From Pseudodonghicola sp048268305 (lineage in GTDB: Bacteria; Pseudomonadota; Alphaproteobacteria; Rhodobacterales; Rhodobacteraceae), in contig NZ_JBLWVT010000008.1 of assembly GCF_048268305.1 (NCBI RefSeq), positions 186,001 through 250,000 of the forward strand: a stretch of DNA of 64,000 bases, given 5' to 3'. The translations under genes were made by a program, and so were the position numbers. The notes under the pieces were generated by a model. It searched no databases, was not told the origin of the DNA, and was given only the letters and a program-made list of their open reading frames with translations. The first letter of the stretch is position 1; every line of letters starts with the position of its first letter. This document shows positions 1-8,998 of the stretch, piece by piece.

Positions 1-1069
1 CGGGGAAATCCTCGGCCACGATGTTCAACTCGGCCGCGAGCAGGCGGGTTTCTGGATGTTCCGGGTGGATACGGGTCAGCGTCTTGAACCGCTTCACCCG
101 CTCCTGCGGGGTCTCATCCGGGGCGATGGCCGCGAAGGCAGCGGCCAGGTCGGGGTGCGGCTGCGCCTCCCAGGCCTTCTTCAGCACGCGGATCGCGTTC
201 TTCGGCTTGCCCTCGGCGATATAGGCGCGCGCCGCGAGTGCCGCGGCCGGCACCAGATCGGGCGACAGCCTGTTCGCCTCGATCGCGCGTTCGCGCGCCT
301 CGAGGCTGATATCCTCGCGCGCCACATCGCGGGCCTCGGACAGGGCCAGCACCGCATCGCGGCGCTTGTAGACGTCGCGCGGCAGGTTGCCGGATTTCAG
401 CTTGGCGGTCAGCGTCTTGCGGGCACCCGCCCAATCCTCGGCCTTGGCCTGCAGATCCAGCAGGAGGTTCTGGGTTTCCTCGTGCCGGGGCCGTAGCGCC
501 AGCGCCTTTTCGGCCAGCTTGCGGGCGGTGTCGGTATCGCCCTCGGCCAGCTTCTGCTTCATGATGCCGCGGACGCCGACGAACCGGGTCTTGTCGTTGC
601 CGACCAGCCGCTTGTAAGCATCAGCCGCGCGTTTGGTATCGCCCGCCAGTTCGGCCGCCTGGGCGGTCAGCAGGTCGGTGAGATCCGGCTTTTCCAGATA
701 GCGCGCGGCGCGGTCGGCCTTGGCCAGCGCCAGCCGGCCTTCGCCCGAGGCCAGCGCCATCATGCCTTCGGCCAGCGCCTTGTAACCGCGCCGTTCCCGC
801 CCCTTGTCGAAGAATCGCGACAGCGCGGTTTCATCGCCGTTGAGGAACTTCCACGTCGCCACCAGCAGCGACAGCAGCTTGAGAAACAGCCAGACCAGCG
901 CCACCAGCGCCACCAGGGCGATCACCGATTGCAGCGGGCCGAGCGTATATTCGGTGCCGGCGACGGTGATCTGCACGCCACCGCTCATTTCCATGAGCAG
1001 ACCGGCCCCGAAAGCGAGCAGGGCGATGATGGCGACGAAGACCAGGATTTTCAGCAGCGACCACAGCAT
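1..1069 (-). CDS. hemY: HemY-type tetratricopeptide membrane protein (3' part beyond left edge)
   Basis: The reading frame is open from an ATG at 1067-1069 (protein begins MLWSLLKILVF) to the left edge, so about 356 residues are visible and the C-terminus is missing. Two hydrophobic segments lie at about residues 5-26 and 45-70. They are followed by an Ala/Lys/Arg-rich helical region with TPR-like repeats (for example ALRPRHEETQNLLLDLQA). This is the HemY_N architecture of the inner-membrane protein often found next to hemD in Proteobacteria; its biochemical role is poorly defined and it is not the protoporphyrinogen oxidase also called HemY. It starts 13 bp after mic60 ends and follows hemD-mic60 in one minus-strand unit, the usual alphaproteobacterial order. 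The family call rests on order, topology and repeats. Confidence 0.86.
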   Translation of the reverse strand, partial: MLWSLLKILVFVAIIALLAFGAGLLMEMSGGVQITVAGTEYTLGPLQSVIALVALVALVWLFLKLLSLLVATWKFLNGDETALSRFFDKGRERRGYKALAEGMMALASGEGRLALAKADRAARYLEKPDLTDLLTAQAAELAGDTKRAADAYKRLVGNDKTRFVGVRGIMKQKLAEGDTDTARKLAEKALALRPRHEETQNLLLDLQAKAEDWAGARKTLTAKLKSGNLPRDVYKRRDAVLALSEARDVAREDISLEARERAIEANRLSPDLVPAAALAARAYIAEGKPKNAIRVLKKAWEAQPHPDLAAAFAAIAPDETPQERVKRFKTLTRIHPEHPETRLLAAELNIVAEDFP

Positions 1070-1082
1070 GTCTCATGCCCCC

Positions 1083-2366
1083 TCAGTTCGTGTTCAGGCT
1101 TTGCGCCAGCGTATCCGCGGCAGCAATGGCGTTGGCGCGCAGATGGGCCAGGGCAGACCAGTCCGCCAGGGCGGCGCGGGCCGCCTCGGGCAGGCTGTCA
1201 ACCTCGGTCAGCGCGGCGGAGAGATTGCCGGCGGTCAGCGCCGCCTCGGCCCGCGACAGGATCGCGTCGGGATCGGCCCCCTCGCGTGGCGCGACAGAGC
1301 GGGCGCCAAGCTGGCGTTGCAGAAAGGCGGTCAGGCTGCGGTCGGTCCCCTTGGCCTGGGCCCGGGCGGCAGCCAGCGCGTCACGGGCAGCGGGGGCAAA
1401 GCCGTCACGCAGGGCGGCGAGGGTGACGACCCCGTCCTTCGCGGTAGCAGCAAGCGCATCGGGGACGGTGACGCCGCCGCTGCGCAATTCGGTCAGCAGG
1501 TTGTCATAGCCGGCACCGCTGTCGAGCGCGGCGCGCAGCTCTGCCAAGGCGGTGCGGTTGGCGGCAAGCTGCGCCGCCTCGGCCCCGCGCGCCTCGGTGG
1601 CGCGGGCATCGGCAACCATCTTTTCGACCTCAGCCCGCTGCGCAGACAGCGAATCCTTCATCGCCGTCAGTTCGCGTTCATAGGCGGCGACCGCCTCCGG
1701 CGCGGCGCCTTCGGTCAGCGGGCGTTTTTCCACCGCGGTCAGCCGGGTATCAAGCGCGGCCAGCCTGTCGGACAGCGGCGCAACGGCCTGCTTCAACTCT
1801 GCGACGGCGGTCTCAGCAGCCGTCGCCGTCTCGGCGGCGGATTGGGCCTGCGCCGTGATCGGGGAAAGATCAGGTTTGGCGGCGGCGATCTCGGCCTTGA
1901 GCGCAGCAAGCGCTTTTGCCTGGTCGGCAAGCTGCGCCTCGATCGCGGCGGTGGAACTGCCGGATTTCAGGGCGGCGGGCAGATAGGGCTCCAAGACGTC
2001 GGTCTTGGCGGCGGCGAAGCCGAGAATGGCGGCGACAACCCCACCGATCAGCGCCGGGACAAAGCCGCCACCTTTCACGATCACCTTTTCCGTCGGGGCA
2101 GCCGGGATCAGCGACGCCTCTTCGACCGCTGCGGTCGCAGGGGCCTCTTCGGCTTCGGCTTCGGCTTCGGCTTCGGCTTCGGCTTCGGCTTCGGCTTCGG
2201 CTTCGGCTTCGGCTTCGGCTTCGGAGGATGCCTTCTCGCTCAGCGCATCGACGTCAACGGCGGCTTCCGGGGTCTGATCGCGATCAGCTCCGGTTTCACT
2301 GCCGGGCTCGACCTTCGATTGGCCAGCGGTCTCAAGCTCAGGTTTCGGATCGATCTTATCGGCCAC
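1083..2366 (-). CDS. mic60: Alphaproteobacterial Mic60/mitofilin-family inner-membrane protein
   Basis: This 427-residue protein has an acidic cytoplasmic N-terminus, an uninterrupted Glu-Ala dipeptide run at about residues 49-74, one transmembrane helix at about 101-120 (GGVVAAILGFAAAKTDVL), a long Ala-rich coiled-coil region and a C-terminal mitofilin-like helical region. Bacterial Mic60 homologues of Alphaproteobacteria are known to sit between hemD and hemY and to shape intracytoplasmic or inner membranes. That neighbourhood is exactly what is seen here, 56 bp after hemD and 13 bp before hemY. The Glu-Ala run is encoded by a hexanucleotide tandem repeat at 2148-2224 and probably varies in length between strains. 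The family call rests on architecture plus context, since sequence conservation in this family is low. Confidence 0.85.
   Translation of the reverse strand: MADKIDPKPELETAGQSKVEPGSETGADRDQTPEAAVDVDALSEKASSEAEAEAEAEAEAEAEAEAEAEAEAEEAPATAAVEEASLIPAAPTEKVIVKGGGFVPALIGGVVAAILGFAAAKTDVLEPYLPAALKSGSSTAAIEAQLADQAKALAALKAEIAAAKPDLSPITAQAQSAAETATAAETAVAELKQAVAPLSDRLAALDTRLTAVEKRPLTEGAAPEAVAAYERELTAMKDSLSAQRAEVEKMVADARATEARGAEAAQLAANRTALAELRAALDSGAGYDNLLTELRSGGVTVPDALAATAKDGVVTLAALRDGFAPAARDALAAARAQAKGTDRSLTAFLQRQLGARSVAPREGADPDAILSRAEAALTAGNLSAALTEVDSLPEAARAALADWSALAHLRANAIAAADTLAQSLNTN
2148..2224. repeat. TTCGGC hexanucleotide tandem repeat inside mic60
   Basis: Twelve complete, perfect TTCGGC units plus TTCGG follow one another on the plus strand. 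On the coding (minus) strand they read as alternating Glu and Ala codons, so unit gain or loss keeps the frame and changes the linker by two residues. Confidence 0.97.
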
Positions 2367-2422
2367 CCTGAAATCCCCTCCGATTCACAATGATATATCA
2401 AGCGCAATGCGTCTCTCGCACC

Positions 2423-3142
2423 CTACTGCGCGCGGTCCGCCCCCTCAACCCGGCACGCCACGGCCAGCAGCCGCGCCACCGCCGCGACCAGACCGGGCGA
2501 ATCCGGGGTTTTCGCCACGTCGACGGCCCGAGCCGCCATGTTTTCAACGGCTTTCGCCGCCGCCTCGCTGATCGGCGCGAGATAGAGCGGTGCGGAACTG
2601 GCGCAAATTTCGGCGAAATGTCGCGCCATACGCGGAGAGAACAGCGGCACGATCACTGGTTCTGATCCAGCAAGCGCAGCCCGCGCCGGGTCGTCGAGCG
2701 GCTCAAGCACCTGATCGTAAAGCGGCAAGACCCGGGTTTCGATCCCCAGCGCACTGAGCCGGCCGGCGATATCGCCGCTGCTGTGCACACCGCGCAGATG
2801 CAAAAGCGGCCCCTCGGGCGCCAGATCAGCAAGCGCGGCGATCAGATGTTCGGCATCCGGGCAGATCAGCGCCACCCGCCAGCCGGCCGCCTCCGCCACC
2901 CGCGCGGTCTTCGGCCCGACGCAATAGGCCGGCAGGTCCCTCCCAGTGCCGGCACAGGCCACCCCATTGGCCGAGGTGAAGATGACACCGCCGATCCCTG
3001 CGGTGGAGACCTTCGCGCCAAGCGGCACGATCCGCATCAGGGGGCAGAACACCGGTGTCAACCGGGCGCGCAGATCCTCGGACAGGTCGGCAACGAAAGC
3101 CTCGGCCTCGGCACGCGGGCGGGTCATCAGAAGGATCGTCAT
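2423..3142 (-). CDS. hemD: Uroporphyrinogen-III synthase
   Basis: This 239-residue protein matches HemD, which cyclises hydroxymethylbilane to uroporphyrinogen III in tetrapyrrole synthesis. The N-terminus (MTILLMTRPRAEAEAF), the FTSANGV motif, the CVGPKTA segment and the Ser-rich C-terminal half are typical. The frame continues upstream into the opposite-strand tsaD gene, but the family N-terminus begins at the ATG at 3140-3142, so that start is chosen. The gene leads the hemD-mic60-hemY unit and diverges from tsaD across 72 bp, which must hold both promoters. hemC often lies near hemD but is not in the window. Confidence 0.93.
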   Translation of the reverse strand: MTILLMTRPRAEAEAFVADLSEDLRARLTPVFCPLMRIVPLGAKVSTAGIGGVIFTSANGVACAGTGRDLPAYCVGPKTARVAEAAGWRVALICPDAEHLIAALADLAPEGPLLHLRGVHSSGDIAGRLSALGIETRVLPLYDQVLEPLDDPARAALAGSEPVIVPLFSPRMARHFAEICASSAPLYLAPISEAAAKAVENMAARAVDVAKTPDSPGLVAAVARLLAVACRVEGADRAQ

Positions 3143-3214
3143 CGGGGCCCCGGGATTGTTTGGCGGCTGGCAGAGTGTTACCTGCGACAGGGAAACAAGA
3201 CAACGGCCGGGGCC

Positions 3215-4309
3215 ATGGCGGACGCGATCACCATTCTGGGGCTGGAAAGCAGCTGCGACGATACCGCCGCCGCCGTGGTGCGGCGGGACGGGCAGGGGGC
3301 GCATATCCTCTCTTCCGTCGTTTACGGGCAGACCGAACTGCACAGCGCCTTCGGCGGCGTGGTGCCCGAGATCGCCGCGCGGGCGCACGCCGAAAAGATC
3401 GACCTTTGCGTCGCCGAGGCGCTGGAGCGCGCCGGCGTGGCGTTGACGGATCTGGACGCCGTGGCGGTCACCGCCGGGCCCGGGTTGATCGGCGGCGTGC
3501 TGGCCGGGGTGATGTGCGCCAAGGGGATCGCGGCGGCGACCGGGCTGCCATTGGTCGGCGTCAACCACCTGGCCGGCCATGCGCTGACCCCGCGGCTGAC
3601 CGACGGGATTGGCTTTCCCTATCTGATCCTCCTCGTCTCCGGCGGGCATTGCCAATATCTGATCGCCAAGGGGCCTGAGGAGTTCTCTCGCCTCGGCGGC
3701 ACCATCGACGACGCGCCGGGAGAGGCCTTTGACAAGGCGGCCCGGCTGCTGGGCCTGCCGCAACCGGGCGGGCCATCGGTCGAGGCGGAGGCCAAGGCGG
3801 GCGACCCTAGGCATTTCCGCTTTCCGCGCCCGCTGCTCGACCGCGACGATTGCAACCTGTCATTCTCGGGGCTGAAGACGGCGCTGTTGCGGGCCCGTGA
3901 CCAGATCGTCGCCGAAAAGGGCGGGCTGACCCGGGCCGACCGCGCCGATCTTTGCGCCGGCTTCCAGCAGGCGATCGTCGATGTGCTGGCGGAAAAGACC
4001 CGCCGGGCGCTGCGGATCTATCTGGCGGAAGGCCCCGCCGATCCGGTGCTGGCCGTGGCCGGCGGCGTGGCGGCGAATGGGGCCATTCGTGCCAAGTTAG
4101 AGACTGTTTGTGAAGAAATGGGCGTGCGCTTCACCGCGCCGCCGCTCAAGCTCTGTACCGATAACGCGGCGATGATCGCCTATGCCGGGATCGAACGCTT
4201 CGCGCGTGGCGAACGCGATGATCTGACCCTGATGGCGCGGCCGCGCTGGCCGCTCGACAAGGCGAGCCCGGCGCTCCTTGGCGGTGGCAAGAAGGGGGCC
4301 AAGGCATGA
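3215..4309 (+). CDS. tsaD: tRNA N6-threonylcarbamoyladenosine synthase subunit TsaD
   Basis: TsaD transfers the threonylcarbamoyl group to A37 of ANN-decoding tRNAs. The protein has 364 residues, the usual length. It shows the N-terminal ILGLESSCDDTAAAVV motif, the metal-binding pair of His in VNHLAGHAL, the SGGHCQ loop and the C-terminal CTDNAAMIAYAG signature. The open frame extends far upstream over hemD, but family homology begins at the ATG at 3215. Its partner TsaE is encoded about 13 kb away in this window. The stop overlaps the gpsA start by 4 bp (ATGA), indicating translational coupling. Confidence 0.96.
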   Translation: MADAITILGLESSCDDTAAAVVRRDGQGAHILSSVVYGQTELHSAFGGVVPEIAARAHAEKIDLCVAEALERAGVALTDLDAVAVTAGPGLIGGVLAGVMCAKGIAAATGLPLVGVNHLAGHALTPRLTDGIGFPYLILLVSGGHCQYLIAKGPEEFSRLGGTIDDAPGEAFDKAARLLGLPQPGGPSVEAEAKAGDPRHFRFPRPLLDRDDCNLSFSGLKTALLRARDQIVAEKGGLTRADRADLCAGFQQAIVDVLAEKTRRALRIYLAEGPADPVLAVAGGVAANGAIRAKLETVCEEMGVRFTAPPLKLCTDNAAMIAYAGIERFARGERDDLTLMARPRWPLDKASPALLGGGKKGAKA

Positions 4310-5268
4310 GCGTTTCCGTGCTGGGCGCCGGGGCTTTCGGTACGGCGATGGCGATTTCGCTGGCGGGCAAGGGGGCGGTGACGCTCTGGTCCCGCGACGC
4401 CGGTCATGTGGCCGAGATGGCGGCGAGCCGCGAAAACGCCCGCCGCCTGCCCGGGATGCCCTTTCCCGAGACCATTGCCGTGACGTCCGATCTGACCGAG
4501 GCGGCGCAAAGCCGTGTCCTGCTGCTGGCGGTGCCGATGCAGCAATTGCGCCGGATGCTGGAGACCTATCGCACCGATCTGACCGGCAAGGTGCTGGTCG
4601 CCTGCTGCAAGGGGATCGAGCTGACAACCGGCCTTGGTCCCATCGAGGTGATGCGCGAGGCGCTGCCGGAGGCCCGCCATGCGCTGCTGACCGGGCCGAG
4701 TTTCGCCGCCGATATCGCCAAGGGGCTGCCCACCGCGCTGACGCTGGCCTGTGCCGATCCGGATCTGGGAAAATCCCTGCAACAGAGCCTGAATACCACC
4801 AACCTGCGCCTCTATCGCACCACCGATACGCTGGGGGCAGAGATCGGCGGGGCGTTGAAGAACGTGATCGCCATCGCCTGCGGCGCGGTGATCGGCGCCG
4901 GGCTGGGCGACAGCGCCCGCGCCGCGCTGATGACGCGCGGCTATGCCGAAATGCAGCGGCTGGCGCGGCATCTGGGGGCAGAGGCGGATACGCTGGCGGG
5001 GCTGTCCGGTTTCGGCGATCTGGCGCTGACCTGCACCTCGACGTTGTCGCGCAACTATCGGCTGGGACTGGCGCTGGGGCAGGGCGAGGTCTTTGACCCC
5101 AGCGTCACCGTCGAAGGCGCGGCAACCGCCCATGCCACCGATGCCAAGGCCCGCGCCATGGGCCTCGATATGCCGATCACCGCTTGCGTGGTCGGGCTGT
5201 TGGACGGAAAACTGACCCTCGACGCGGCGATGACCGCGCTTTTGACCCGACCCCTCAAGGAGGAATGA
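4306..5268 (+). CDS. gpsA: NAD(P)+-dependent glycerol-3-phosphate dehydrogenase
   Basis: GpsA reduces dihydroxyacetone phosphate to sn-glycerol 3-phosphate for phospholipid synthesis. The 320-residue protein opens with the Rossmann dinucleotide loop GAGAFGTA, has the ACCKGIE segment and the catalytic-lysine motif LKNVIAIACG, and a C-terminal helical domain with the substrate region around LSGFGDLALTC. It overlaps tsaD by 4 bp and is followed 1 bp later by the YCII gene, so all four genes from tsaD to the EVE protein look co-transcribed. Confidence 0.96.
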   Translation: MSVSVLGAGAFGTAMAISLAGKGAVTLWSRDAGHVAEMAASRENARRLPGMPFPETIAVTSDLTEAAQSRVLLLAVPMQQLRRMLETYRTDLTGKVLVACCKGIELTTGLGPIEVMREALPEARHALLTGPSFAADIAKGLPTALTLACADPDLGKSLQQSLNTTNLRLYRTTDTLGAEIGGALKNVIAIACGAVIGAGLGDSARAALMTRGYAEMQRLARHLGAEADTLAGLSGFGDLALTCTSTLSRNYRLGLALGQGEVFDPSVTVEGAATAHATDAKARAMGLDMPITACVVGLLDGKLTLDAAMTALLTRPLKEE

Positions 5269-5269
5269 C

Positions 5270-5536
5270 ATGCTGATCGCCCTGATCGCCCGCGACAAAG
5301 CCGGCGCGCTGCACATCCGCAAGGACACCCGCGCCGACCATCTGGCCTATCTGCAATCGACCGGCGTGGTGTCGCAGGCAGGGCCGCTGATCGTCGATGG
5401 TGACATGGCCGGGTCGCTGGTGATCCTCGACGTCGCCGATATGGCCGCGGCCGAGGATTGGGCCGCGAACGATCCCTATGCCAAGGCTGGCCTCTTCGAC
5501 AGTGTCGAGCTGATCGAATGGAAGAAGGTGGTCTGA
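5270..5536 (+). CDS. YCII-domain (YciI-like) protein
   Basis: An 88-residue single-domain protein with the YCII ferredoxin-like fold pattern. It starts MLIALIARDKAGALHIRK, has the R-x-x-H-L-x-Y-L segment, and ends FDSVELIEWKKVV. The family contains a conserved His/Asp pair of uncertain catalytic role; the His is visible in RADHLAYL and an Asp in GDMAGSL. It lies 1 bp after gpsA and its TGA overlaps the next ATG (TGATG). A stress or detoxification role is sometimes proposed for the family; nothing here fixes a substrate. Confidence 0.88.
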   Translation: MLIALIARDKAGALHIRKDTRADHLAYLQSTGVVSQAGPLIVDGDMAGSLVILDVADMAAAEDWAANDPYAKAGLFDSVELIEWKKVV

Positions 5537-5958
5537 TGGCCTATTGGCTGTTCAAATCCGAACCTTCGACCTGGAGCTGGGACGACCAGGTTGCCAAGGG
5601 GGCCGAGGGCGAGGAATGGGACGGCGTGCGCAACTATCAGGCGCGCAATTTCATGCGGGCGATGAAGCTGGGCGACAAAGGCTTCTTCTATCACTCGCAG
5701 AGCGAGAAGGCGATCGTCGGGCTGATCGAGGTCTGCGCCGAGGCGCATCCCGACAGCAAGGCCGATGATCCGCGCTGGGACTGTGTCGATATCCGCGCGT
5801 TAGAGCCGGTTCGGCATCCGGTTACGCTGGACCAGATCAAGGCCGATCCGGCGCTGGCCGATATGGTGCTGGTCAAAAACTCCCGCCTGTCGGTGCAGCC
5901 GGTGACCGAGGCGGAGTGGCGCCATATCTGCGCATTGGCCGGGGTGTCGCCGGATTGA
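5536..5958 (+). CDS. EVE-domain protein
   Basis: A 140-residue protein that is essentially one EVE domain, a PUA-like fold thought to bind modified bases. The N-terminus MAYWLFKSEPSTWSWDDQ, the GVRNYQARNFMR segment and KGFFYHSQSEKAIVGLIEV are the usual family blocks. The ATG at 5536 shares bases with the stop of the YCII gene, so that start is chosen over an in-frame start 78 bp upstream. The GpsA-YCII-EVE order recurs in Rhodobacterales as I know them. A symmetric hairpin follows within 30 bp. Confidence 0.92.
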   Translation: MAYWLFKSEPSTWSWDDQVAKGAEGEEWDGVRNYQARNFMRAMKLGDKGFFYHSQSEKAIVGLIEVCAEAHPDSKADDPRWDCVDIRALEPVRHPVTLDQIKADPALADMVLVKNSRLSVQPVTEAEWRHICALAGVSPD

Positions 5959-5987
5959 CCCCGGTTGACGCGCGGCAGATGGCAAAA

Positions 5988-6007
5988 GGGGCGCCCAAGG
6001 GCGCCCC
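5988..6007. terminator. Bidirectional hairpin between convergent genes
   Basis: A perfect 9-bp inverted repeat (GGGGCGCCC, AA, GGGCGCCCC) is preceded by AAAA and followed by TTCG. It lies between the EVE gene and the convergent phytase-like gene and can serve both strands, though the T tract is short. Confidence 0.7.
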
Positions 6008-6028
6008 TTCGCGTTTCGATCTTCAGCC

Positions 6029-7378
6029 TTACTTGGCGGCCAGCAACTCCGGCACCGACAGCAGGATGAATTCGTTGTTGGCGGCGACGCCCGGTTGCCG
6101 CCCGCCGGAGAACGGCAGGTTGTTGTCGTTGGCGACGATGATGTGGGTGTCATCCACCGCGATCACATCCTCGATGGTGAAGAACGGGAAGGTGAACGGG
6201 CCTTCGGCGGGTTTCATCCCGGCCAGCGCCTTGCCGTCAGGATCGGCGATGTTCAGCAGATCGATATGGGCGATGCGGCGCATGAAGCCGTCGGCGTCGA
6301 TATCGGCGGTATCGACCAGGACGATGTTCTTGACCTTCGCGGGCTTCGGATAGCAGGCCGAGGTATCGGTGGCGCCTTCGGCGCAGGCGCGGGCGGCATC
6401 GCCTTCGCCATTATCGCGTTCGATCACCAGCGCGCGGGTGCCGTCGATGAAGTTGAAATCACCGATCGCGGTGGCCCCCTCGGTCAGCGCGAATTTCACG
6501 CTCTTGCCGGTCCATTCAGCCTTGTTGGTGTCAAACTGGATGACCCGCAGAAAGTTACCTTCGGTCTTGCCGCCTTCGACCAGGATCGGCTTTTCCAGCA
6601 TCGCCCAGAGCAGGCCGGTGCCCGACTGCAGCGCCATGCCTTCATAGCCGCCCGAACGTTGCACCTGGTAATCCTTGCCCGCCTCGGCCGGGACATAGAC
6701 ACTGTAGGTGTCCGGGCCGTGCAGCTCCTGGCCGTCCAGCAGGGTCGGGTAAACCGCCTTGACCACACCATCGAGCCCGGCGCGGATGATATAGGGGCCG
6801 AATTCCTCGCCGATCCAGACTTCGCCGTTCAGCACCTGGATCGATTCCGGGTCGAAATCGGCGCCGGTCAGATAGCGGCTATCGGTGCCTTCATAGGCGA
6901 TGCGGAAGGGCACCTTGTGGTCGGGGTCCGACAGAAAGATGGTGTCGCGGCGCTCGACCGTGCCGGCGGCGAAATCCGGGGCCATCTTGTGGAAGAACAG
7001 CATGGCGTCGGGGCTGTTGCGCTTGCTGCCGAAACCGTTGTCGGTCAGCGCATAGATGCTGCCATCCTCGGCCGGAGTCATGGCAAAGCCGGACATGCCC
7101 TGCATCGGCTGACCGATGAAGGGCAGCGCGATGCCGGTTTCATGGCCGCCATAGGCCTTGCCGACATTGCCCATCACGCTCATCGGCTGATCGTTGCGCG
7201 CCTTGCCAGTGAACTTGCCCGACAGCCAGGCGTCGCGCGGCGCATCGGCCGGCGGGGTCACCAGCGACAGCGCCGGGATATAGGCGTGGCCGGCCAGGGT
7301 AGCGGGCAGGGTGTCTTCGGCAAGGGCCGGGGCGGCAAAGGCACTGGCCAGCGCCAGAACGGAGAGCGAGAGACGCAT
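6029..7378 (-). CDS. Secreted esterase-like protein of the phytase family
   Basis: A 449-residue protein with a clear Sec signal peptide (MRLSLSVLALASAFAAPALA, cut after ALA). The body is a beta-propeller-like domain of the phytase-type esterase family. The recognisable blocks are GLSGF-like GMSGFAMTPAEDGSIYALTDNG, the acidic FDPESIQVL and GEEFGPYIIR, and a C-terminal IAVDDTHIIVANDNNLPFS. The family is periplasmic or secreted and substrate is rarely known. The frame extends 69 residues upstream of the signal peptide, but only the ATG at 7376-7378 gives a normal leader. It stands alone between two terminator-like hairpins. Confidence 0.85.
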   Translation of the reverse strand: MRLSLSVLALASAFAAPALAEDTLPATLAGHAYIPALSLVTPPADAPRDAWLSGKFTGKARNDQPMSVMGNVGKAYGGHETGIALPFIGQPMQGMSGFAMTPAEDGSIYALTDNGFGSKRNSPDAMLFFHKMAPDFAAGTVERRDTIFLSDPDHKVPFRIAYEGTDSRYLTGADFDPESIQVLNGEVWIGEEFGPYIIRAGLDGVVKAVYPTLLDGQELHGPDTYSVYVPAEAGKDYQVQRSGGYEGMALQSGTGLLWAMLEKPILVEGGKTEGNFLRVIQFDTNKAEWTGKSVKFALTEGATAIGDFNFIDGTRALVIERDNGEGDAARACAEGATDTSACYPKPAKVKNIVLVDTADIDADGFMRRIAHIDLLNIADPDGKALAGMKPAEGPFTFPFFTIEDVIAVDDTHIIVANDNNLPFSGGRQPGVAANNEFILLSVPELLAAK

Positions 7379-7555
7379 CTTGAATATCCTTTTGGATGTC
7401 GTGATGCGCCGGAGGTACGCGGGGCAGGTAACAGTCGAATGGCTGTGGTGTGTCGGTTCTGTAATCTGTTTCCCGTTCTGTTCGCGCGCCCGGCTCTTCA
7501 TCTCAACAGCTTGGAAAGAAACGACAAAGCCTTTCAGAAGAGAGTTTGAAAACAA

Positions 7556-7581
7556 AAACGCCCCGCGACTGCGGGGCGTTT
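7556..7581 (-). terminator. Rho-independent terminator of ahcY
   Basis: An 11-bp perfect stem (AAACGCCCCGC and its complement) with a 4-nt loop lies 23 bp past the ahcY stop. On the minus strand it is followed by a T-rich run (TTTTTGTTTTC). A smaller hairpin at 7584-7600 precedes it. Confidence 0.9.
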
Positions 7582-7603
7582 CCAAAGACCTGGGGTCTTT
7601 TGA

Positions 7604-8998
7604 TCAATAGCGGTAGTGTTCCGGCTTGAACGGGCCTTCCGGCGACACGCCGATATAGGCGGCCTGTTCCGGGGTCAGCTTGGTCAGCTTGGCGCCGACC
7701 TTGGCCAGGTGCAGGGCGGCGACCTTTTCGTCAAGATGCTTGGGCAGCACATAGACTTCGTTCTTGTACTGGTCGCCCTTGGTCCACAGTTCGATCTGCG
7801 CCAGCGTCTGGTTGGTGAAGCTGGCCGACATCACGAAGGAGGGGTGGCCGGTGGCGTTGCCGAGGTTCAGCAGGCGACCTTCGGACAGCAGGATGATGCG
7901 GTTGCCCGAGGGCATCTCGATCATATCCACTTGTTCCTTGATATTGGTCCACTTGTGGTTCTTCAGCGCGGCGACCTGGATTTCGTTGTCGAAGTGGCCG
8001 ATGTTGCCGACGATGGCCATATCCTTCATCTCGCGCATATGCTCGATGCGGATGATGTCCTTGTTGCCGGTGGTGGTGACGAAGATATCGGCAGAGGCGA
8101 CGACATCTTCCAGCAGCACCACTTCGAAGCCGTCCATCGCGGCCTGCAGGGCACAGATCGGGTCGGCCTCGGTGACCTTGACCCGGGCGCCGGCACCGCG
8201 CAGCGAGGCGGCAGAGCCCTTGCCCACGTCGCCATAACCGCAGACCACGGCGACCTTGCCGGCCATCATGGTGTCAGTGGCGCGGCGGATACCGTCGACC
8301 AGCGATTCCTTGCAGCCGTACTTGTTGTCGAACTTCGACTTGGTAACGCTGTCGTTCACGTTGATGGCGGGGAAGGGCAGGTGGCCTTTCTCCATCATCT
8401 GATACAGGCGGTGAACGCCGGTGGTGGTTTCCTCGGACACGCCCTGGATCATGTGGCGCTGCTTGGTGAACCAGCCCGGGCTGGCCTCGAGCCGCTTCTT
8501 GATCTGGGCGAACAGCGCGACTTCCTCTTCCGAAGTCGGGGTGGCGATCAGATCGGTTTCGCCTTGCTCGACGCGGGCACCCAGCAGGATGTACAGCGTG
8601 GCATCGCCACCGTCATCCAGGATCAGGTTGGCGCCGCCCTCTTTGAACATGAAGATGCGGTCGGCATAGTCCCAGTATTCTACCAGCGTCTCGCCCTTGA
8701 TGGCGAAGACCGGGATGCCGGCCTTGGCGATAGCCGCGGCGGCATGGTCCTGGGTCGAGAAGATGTTGCACGACGCCCAGCGCACCTCGGCGCCCAGCGC
8801 CACCAGGGTTTCGATCAGAACCGCAGTCTGGATCGTCATGTGCAGCGAACCGGCGATGCGGGCGCCCTTCAGCGGCTGTGCTTCGCCATATTCCTCGCGC
8901 AGAGCCATCAGCCCCGGCATTTCGGTTTCGGCGATGTCCAGCTCTTTGCGGCCGAAATCGGCCAGTGCGATGTCCTTGACGATGTAGTCCTGCGGCAT
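7604..8998 (-). CDS. ahcY: Adenosylhomocysteinase
   Basis: AhcY hydrolyses S-adenosylhomocysteine to adenosine and homocysteine, clearing product inhibition of methyltransferases. The 464-residue protein has the GSLHMTIQTAVLIETL and SCNIFSTQDHAAAAI blocks, the NAD-binding VVCGYGDVGKGSA loop and the C-terminal LTKLTPEQAAYIGV...KPEHYRY tail, which marks the long form with the usual insertion. The ATG at 8996-8998 (MPQDYIV) has an AGGAGG Shine-Dalgarno 8 nt upstream; the in-frame ATG 24 nt further up does not. An FkbM methyltransferase gene ends 83 bp upstream. A strong terminator follows. Confidence 0.97.
   Translation of the reverse strand: MPQDYIVKDIALADFGRKELDIAETEMPGLMALREEYGEAQPLKGARIAGSLHMTIQTAVLIETLVALGAEVRWASCNIFSTQDHAAAAIAKAGIPVFAIKGETLVEYWDYADRIFMFKEGGANLILDDGGDATLYILLGARVEQGETDLIATPTSEEEVALFAQIKKRLEASPGWFTKQRHMIQGVSEETTTGVHRLYQMMEKGHLPFPAINVNDSVTKSKFDNKYGCKESLVDGIRRATDTMMAGKVAVVCGYGDVGKGSAASLRGAGARVKVTEADPICALQAAMDGFEVVLLEDVVASADIFVTTTGNKDIIRIEHMREMKDMAIVGNIGHFDNEIQVAALKNHKWTNIKEQVDMIEMPSGNRIILLSEGRLLNLGNATGHPSFVMSASFTNQTLAQIELWTKGDQYKNEVYVLPKHLDEKVAALHLAKVGAKLTKLTPEQAAYIGVSPEGPFKPEHYRY

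Noticed and set aside
804..2393. Plus-strand open frame of 529 codons with a Gly-Phe repeat.
   Set aside because: It is antisense to hemY and mic60; the Gly-Phe run is only the other reading of the TTCGGC repeat.
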